DNA from: a bacterium | GTDB taxonomy: Bacteria > ARS69 | Assembly: GCA_025774865.1 (NCBI GenBank) | Contig: JALGZO010000383.1 | Span: 1-8,761, forward strand | DNA: 8,761 nt | Reading direction: 5' to 3' | Shown here: piece by piece, positions 5,977 through 8,761 of the stretch | Position numbering within the stretch: the first letter of the stretch is position 1 | Layout: every line of letters begins with the position of its first letter | Translations under genes and position numbers: made by a program | Notes under the pieces: model-generated | The model's database searches: none | The model's input: the letters and a program-made list of their open reading frames with translations, nothing else | Told to the model about the DNA's origin: nothing

Positions 5977-7364
5977 GCCGGTTCCCCCGAAAGCCTCTTG
6001 TGGATTGCGGCCGCGGCCTTCTTGCCGTTGCCCGCCGCATCGATGACCGTCGCCGACCCGGTCACGATGTCCCCCGCCGCGTAGACCCGGTCCATCGAGG
6101 TCTCGCCCGTTTCCTCATCCACGATGAGCCCGCCCCAGCGCTCGGTGTCGAGCTCCGGCGTGCACCCCGCGATGAGCGGGTTGGGGCTCGTCCCGATCGC
6201 CACCACGAAAGCGTCGCACTCCATCGTGAACGTCTCCCCGGTAGGCACCGGCCGCGCGCGACCCGACGCATCCGGCTCCCCGAGCTTCATCTTCTCCAGC
6301 ACGATCTCCTTCACGAATCCCCGGTCGTCACCGTGGATCTCCACCGGTGTCGTGAGCCAGTGGAATTGGACGCCCTCCTCGACGGCGTGCTCGTACTCCT
6401 CGATCCGCGCGGTCATCTCCTTGATCGTCCGCCGGTAGACGATGATCGCGTCCTCGGCGCCGAGCCTCATCGCGCTGCGCACCGAGTCCATGGCGACGTT
6501 GCCGGCGCCCACCACGATCGTTCGCCGCCCGGCTCGGGCGGGCGTGTCGTATTCGGGGAACCGATACCCGCTCATCAGGTTGACTCGGGTCAGAAACTCG
6601 TTCGCCGAGTAGACCCCGGTCAGGTTCTCACCGGGAATCTTCAGGAACGACGGCAGTCCTGCGCCCGTACCGAGGAAGACGGCGGCGTACTCCGCGAGCA
6701 GCTCCTCCAGCGTCACGACCTTACCGACGACGACGTTGCACTCGATCTCGACGCCGAGCCGCCTCAAGCCGTCGATCTCGAAGTCGAGGATGTGGTTCGG
6801 CAGGCGGAACTCCGGGATCCCGTAGCGAAGGACGCCGCCCGGTTGGTGAAGCGCCTCGAAGATCTTGACCGAGTAGCCGAGCCGGGCGAGGTCTCCCGCC
6901 ACCGTCAATCCGGCGGGGCCGGAACCGACGATGGCGATCTTCTCCGGCTTGAGCTCGGGCAGCTCCTCGCTGATCCTGCCGACCTCCATTTCCCAGTCGG
7001 CGAGGAAACGCTCGAGGAAGCCGATCCCGACGGGGCTAAACCGCTTGCCCAGGTGGCAGCACTTCTCGCACTGTGTTTCTTGGGGACACACCCGTCCGCA
7101 CACCGCCGGAAGGCTGTTGACCGCTTTGACCGCCCGCAACGCGTCCTCGAACTGCCCCTCCTGGATCAAGTGCGCCATCTTCTGTATCGGGACATTGACG
7201 GGACAGCCGAGCTCGCAGTCGGGCTGCTGGCATTCGAGGCACCGTCCTGCTTCGAAGATCGCCCGGGGCGCGTCGTAGCCCTGATTGACCTCGTGGAAGA
7301 CCGCACGGCGTTCCACAGGGTCCAGCATCGGCATTTCGGTCTTGCTACGCGCTTTTATCGACAT
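5973..7364 (-). CDS. nfnB: NfnB/GltA-type NADPH-binding FAD iron-sulfur oxidoreductase
   Basis: 463 residues, typical of NfnB and the homotetrameric GltA (glutamate synthase small-subunit-like) family. The N-terminal double-cluster domain has Cys42, 45, 50, 54 followed by Pro, and Cys89, 93, 99 and 102/103 around CGRVCPQETQC; in NfnB structures a Glu in CPQE is a cluster ligand, here Glu96. The FAD-binding loop GSGPAG is at 147-152; the NADP(H)-binding loop GAGNVA at 286-291 is followed by VYRR, a common NADPH-type signature; and a C-terminal FAD motif AAGDI lies near 431-435. NfnB holds the bifurcating FAD and reduces NADP+ using NADH and reduced ferredoxin together with NfnA. No glutamate synthase large subunit is visible, whereas an NfnA homolog ends the same operon, so NfnB is the better name; databases may call it gltA. 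The ATG start has GAGGG 6 nt upstream and lies 29 nt after the POR stop. Confidence 0.92.
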   Translation of the reverse strand: MSIKARSKTEMPMLDPVERRAVFHEVNQGYDAPRAIFEAGRCLECQQPDCELGCPVNVPIQKMAHLIQEGQFEDALRAVKAVNSLPAVCGRVCPQETQCEKCCHLGKRFSPVGIGFLERFLADWEMEVGRISEELPELKPEKIAIVGSGPAGLTVAGDLARLGYSVKIFEALHQPGGVLRYGIPEFRLPNHILDFEIDGLRRLGVEIECNVVVGKVVTLEELLAEYAAVFLGTGAGLPSFLKIPGENLTGVYSANEFLTRVNLMSGYRFPEYDTPARAGRRTIVVGAGNVAMDSVRSAMRLGAEDAIIVYRRTIKEMTARIEEYEHAVEEGVQFHWLTTPVEIHGDDRGFVKEIVLEKMKLGEPDASGRARPVPTGETFTMECDAFVVAIGTSPNPLIAGCTPELDTERWGGLIVDEETGETSMDRVYAAGDIVTGSATVIDAAGNGKKAAAAIHKRLSGEPA

Positions 7365-7370
7365 CGTCGT

Positions 7371-7375
7371 CCCTC
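7371..7375 (-). promoter_or_regulatory. Ribosome binding site of nfnB
   Basis: GAGGG on the minus strand, 6 nt before the ATG at 7364-7362, in the 29-nt gap after the POR gene. No promoter or terminator is evident in that gap, so nfnB is read through from the POR gene. Confidence 0.45.
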
Positions 7376-7393
7376 AGTCGGCGCCCCTCGCGG

Positions 7394-8761
7394 TCACAAG
7401 AGCGGGTTCGCGTGCATCGCCTTGAGTCTGGCCCAGCGCCGCTCGACCTCCGCTTCGCCCGCCTCGAGCATCGCGTGGTTCTCTTCCTTGAGGAGGTGTC
7501 TCGTCTTGCCCATCATGCCGAGGTAGTCCCGGAGCGGAATGCGCCGGCCGACGGCCTCGGGGTCGTAGGTGATGTTCGTCTCGCCTCTTTCCACCTCGTA
7601 CAGCGGGAAGAAACAGCTATCGACGGCAGCCTGCATGACCGCGGTGCCGACATCGTCTTCCGTCCGCCAGTTGAGCGGACAGAACGAGAGCACCTTCCCG
7701 TACACCAGGCCCTCGTGCTTCGCGTACCACTGGGCCTTGGCCGCCTTCTTGATGAGGTCCTGCGGGTATCCGTCGACACCGCTGAACACGTACGGGATGT
7801 GCGTGGCCGCCATGATCTGGATCGTGTCCTTGTGCTGGTACTGCTTGCCGACCTGCTTGGGACCCACGTTGCTCGTGCTCGTGCGGTGTCCCAGGGGCGT
7901 CGAGTAGGAGAGCTGCGCACCGGTGTTCATGTACCCCTGGTTGTCGTACTCGAGGATGATGATCCGATGGTTCCGGTTCGCGGTGCCGATCGTCGGCCCC
8001 ATCCCGATGTCCATCCCCCCGTCACCCGTCACCATGACGAACGTGATGTCGGGGTCCTCGCCGAACTCACCGCGCCGCAGGCGCTCGTGGTACATCTCCG
8101 CCAACCCCGCGAGCGTGGGCGCGCCGTTCTGGAAGAGGTTGTGGAGGTACGTCACACGGTGCGAGGTGAGGGGATAGCCCGTCGTCACGACCATGCTGCA
8201 GCCGGTCTGGAACAGCACCACCACGTTCCCCTCGATCCCCATGAAGAACTGGCGGAACGAGGAGAACGCCCCGCAACCGGGGCACGCGCCGTGGCCCGGC
8301 GCCACCCGACTGGGAACGGTCGTGAAGCTGTGCATCGGTGCCAGCTCCACCTCGAGCTTCCCGGTCTCGGGATCCGGCTCGACCTTGACCAGCCCCTGGC
8401 TCGTCTCTTCCTTCGTGAGGGGCGGCAGCTTTGGCTCCATGACCACGCTCGGATCACCGGGCGTCGCTCCATGGTAGTCGAAGCGCTTTTCCACCTTGCC
8501 CGTCTTGGCCGCCTCCAACGCCATCCGGAACCACTCCTCGGCGTCCTCCCGGTAGAAGTCCAGCCCGCCAAGACCGTAGACCCGGCTGATGCAGAGGGAG
8601 CTGTTCTCGGGATCGTCCTTCAGGGCGGCCTTCACCTCGTGGCTCATGTTGCCGCCGCCTGAGCCATAGGAATCGGCACGATCCCCGATCACGACGACCT
8701 TCACGTCCCTCAGCGACCCCTGCACTTCGGCAATGGGGAACGGACGGATTACGGTCGGGCT
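7394..8761 (-). CDS. porB: Pyruvate-type 2-oxoacid:ferredoxin oxidoreductase, fused alpha (C-terminal part)-beta chain, partial
   Basis: The reading frame is open to the window edge, so the 5' end is missing; 455 residues are visible. The first about 90 are the end of a PorA alpha chain: TVIRPFPIAE, then KVVVIGDRADSYGSGGGNMS and the YGLGGLDF segment. A linker of about 60-70 residues leads into a complete PorB beta domain starting at GHGACPGCG. Its [4Fe-4S] ligands are the CPGC pair, a Cys exactly 25 residues later (TGCS) and a late Cys (LSFCPLNW), matching D. africanus PFOR spacing. The thiamine diphosphate motif runs from GDGGMDIG to YDNQGYMNTGAQ. The TTGYP and HNLFQNGAPT segments resemble pyruvate-type more than 2-oxoglutarate-type enzymes. 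It makes acetyl-CoA, CO2 and reduced ferredoxin from pyruvate and CoA, or the reverse. A GTG at 8725 could be read as a start, but alpha-chain homology continues upstream of it. The gamma and delta parts are presumably encoded to the right or N-terminally. Confidence 0.9.
   Translation of the reverse strand, partial: SPTVIRPFPIAEVQGSLRDVKVVVIGDRADSYGSGGGNMSHEVKAALKDDPENSSLCISRVYGLGGLDFYREDAEEWFRMALEAAKTGKVEKRFDYHGATPGDPSVVMEPKLPPLTKEETSQGLVKVEPDPETGKLEVELAPMHSFTTVPSRVAPGHGACPGCGAFSSFRQFFMGIEGNVVVLFQTGCSMVVTTGYPLTSHRVTYLHNLFQNGAPTLAGLAEMYHERLRRGEFGEDPDITFVMVTGDGGMDIGMGPTIGTANRNHRIIILEYDNQGYMNTGAQLSYSTPLGHRTSTSNVGPKQVGKQYQHKDTIQIMAATHIPYVFSGVDGYPQDLIKKAAKAQWYAKHEGLVYGKVLSFCPLNWRTEDDVGTAVMQAAVDSCFFPLYEVERGETNITYDPEAVGRRIPLRDYLGMMGKTRHLLKEENHAMLEAGEAEVERRWARLKAMHANPLL

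Noticed and set aside
5510-6040. N-terminal extension of nuoF by 177 codons
   Set aside because: It overlaps the whole of nuoE in another frame, reads as Arg/Gly-rich noise, and the GTG at 5509 has a good ribosome binding site and begins the family sequence.
5973-7364. Glutamate synthase small subunit as the function
   Set aside because: No glutamate synthase large subunit is present and an NfnA homolog closes the same operon; the family cannot be split by sequence alone, but context favours NfnB.

Overview
The window is a high-GC stretch (about 60-65% by eye). It holds most of one tightly packed redox operon, all on the minus strand, so it is read from the right edge to the left. In transcription order it has: (1) a 2-oxoacid (pyruvate-type) ferredoxin oxidoreductase in which the end of an alpha chain is fused to a beta chain, cut by the right edge; (2) an NfnB/GltA-type NADPH-binding iron-sulfur flavoprotein; (3) NuoE; (4) NuoF of the long HydB/HndC type; (5) a NuoG/FdhA-like polyferredoxin with a molybdopterin-oxidoreductase-like domain; and (6) an NfnA-type FAD/[2Fe-2S] subunit. 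Spacings are 29 nt, 4-nt overlap (ATGA), 4-nt overlap (GTGA), 4-nt overlap (ATGA) and 9 nt. This arrangement implies co-transcription and probably translational coupling.

Left of nfnA lies about 190 bp of non-coding DNA with a candidate promoter and a hairpin. It is followed by the first 31 codons of a separate minus-strand gene with a clear signal peptide, cut by the left edge.

How the genes could work together (inference): pyruvate:ferredoxin oxidoreductase makes low-potential electrons. NuoE/F/G form the soluble NADH module seen in bifurcating hydrogenases and formate dehydrogenases. NfnB/NfnA are the two halves of the NADH-dependent ferredoxin:NADP oxidoreductase, here separated by nuoEFG. 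No [FeFe]-hydrogenase domain is present, and the formate-dehydrogenase-like domain lacks its catalytic Sec/Cys. The cluster therefore looks like an electron hub linking pyruvate, ferredoxin, NAD(H) and NADP(H), not a hydrogenase or formate dehydrogenase. No membrane subunits of complex I (NuoA, H, J-N) are visible, so the module is probably cytoplasmic.

Organism: an anaerobic or facultatively anaerobic high-GC bacterium. The N-terminus of the left-edge exported protein recalls secreted proteins of FCB-related candidate phyla (Eisenbacteria/Krumholzibacteria-like), but this is only an impression and cannot be fixed from the window. No tRNA, rRNA, CRISPR array, insertion sequence or phage gene was recognised.
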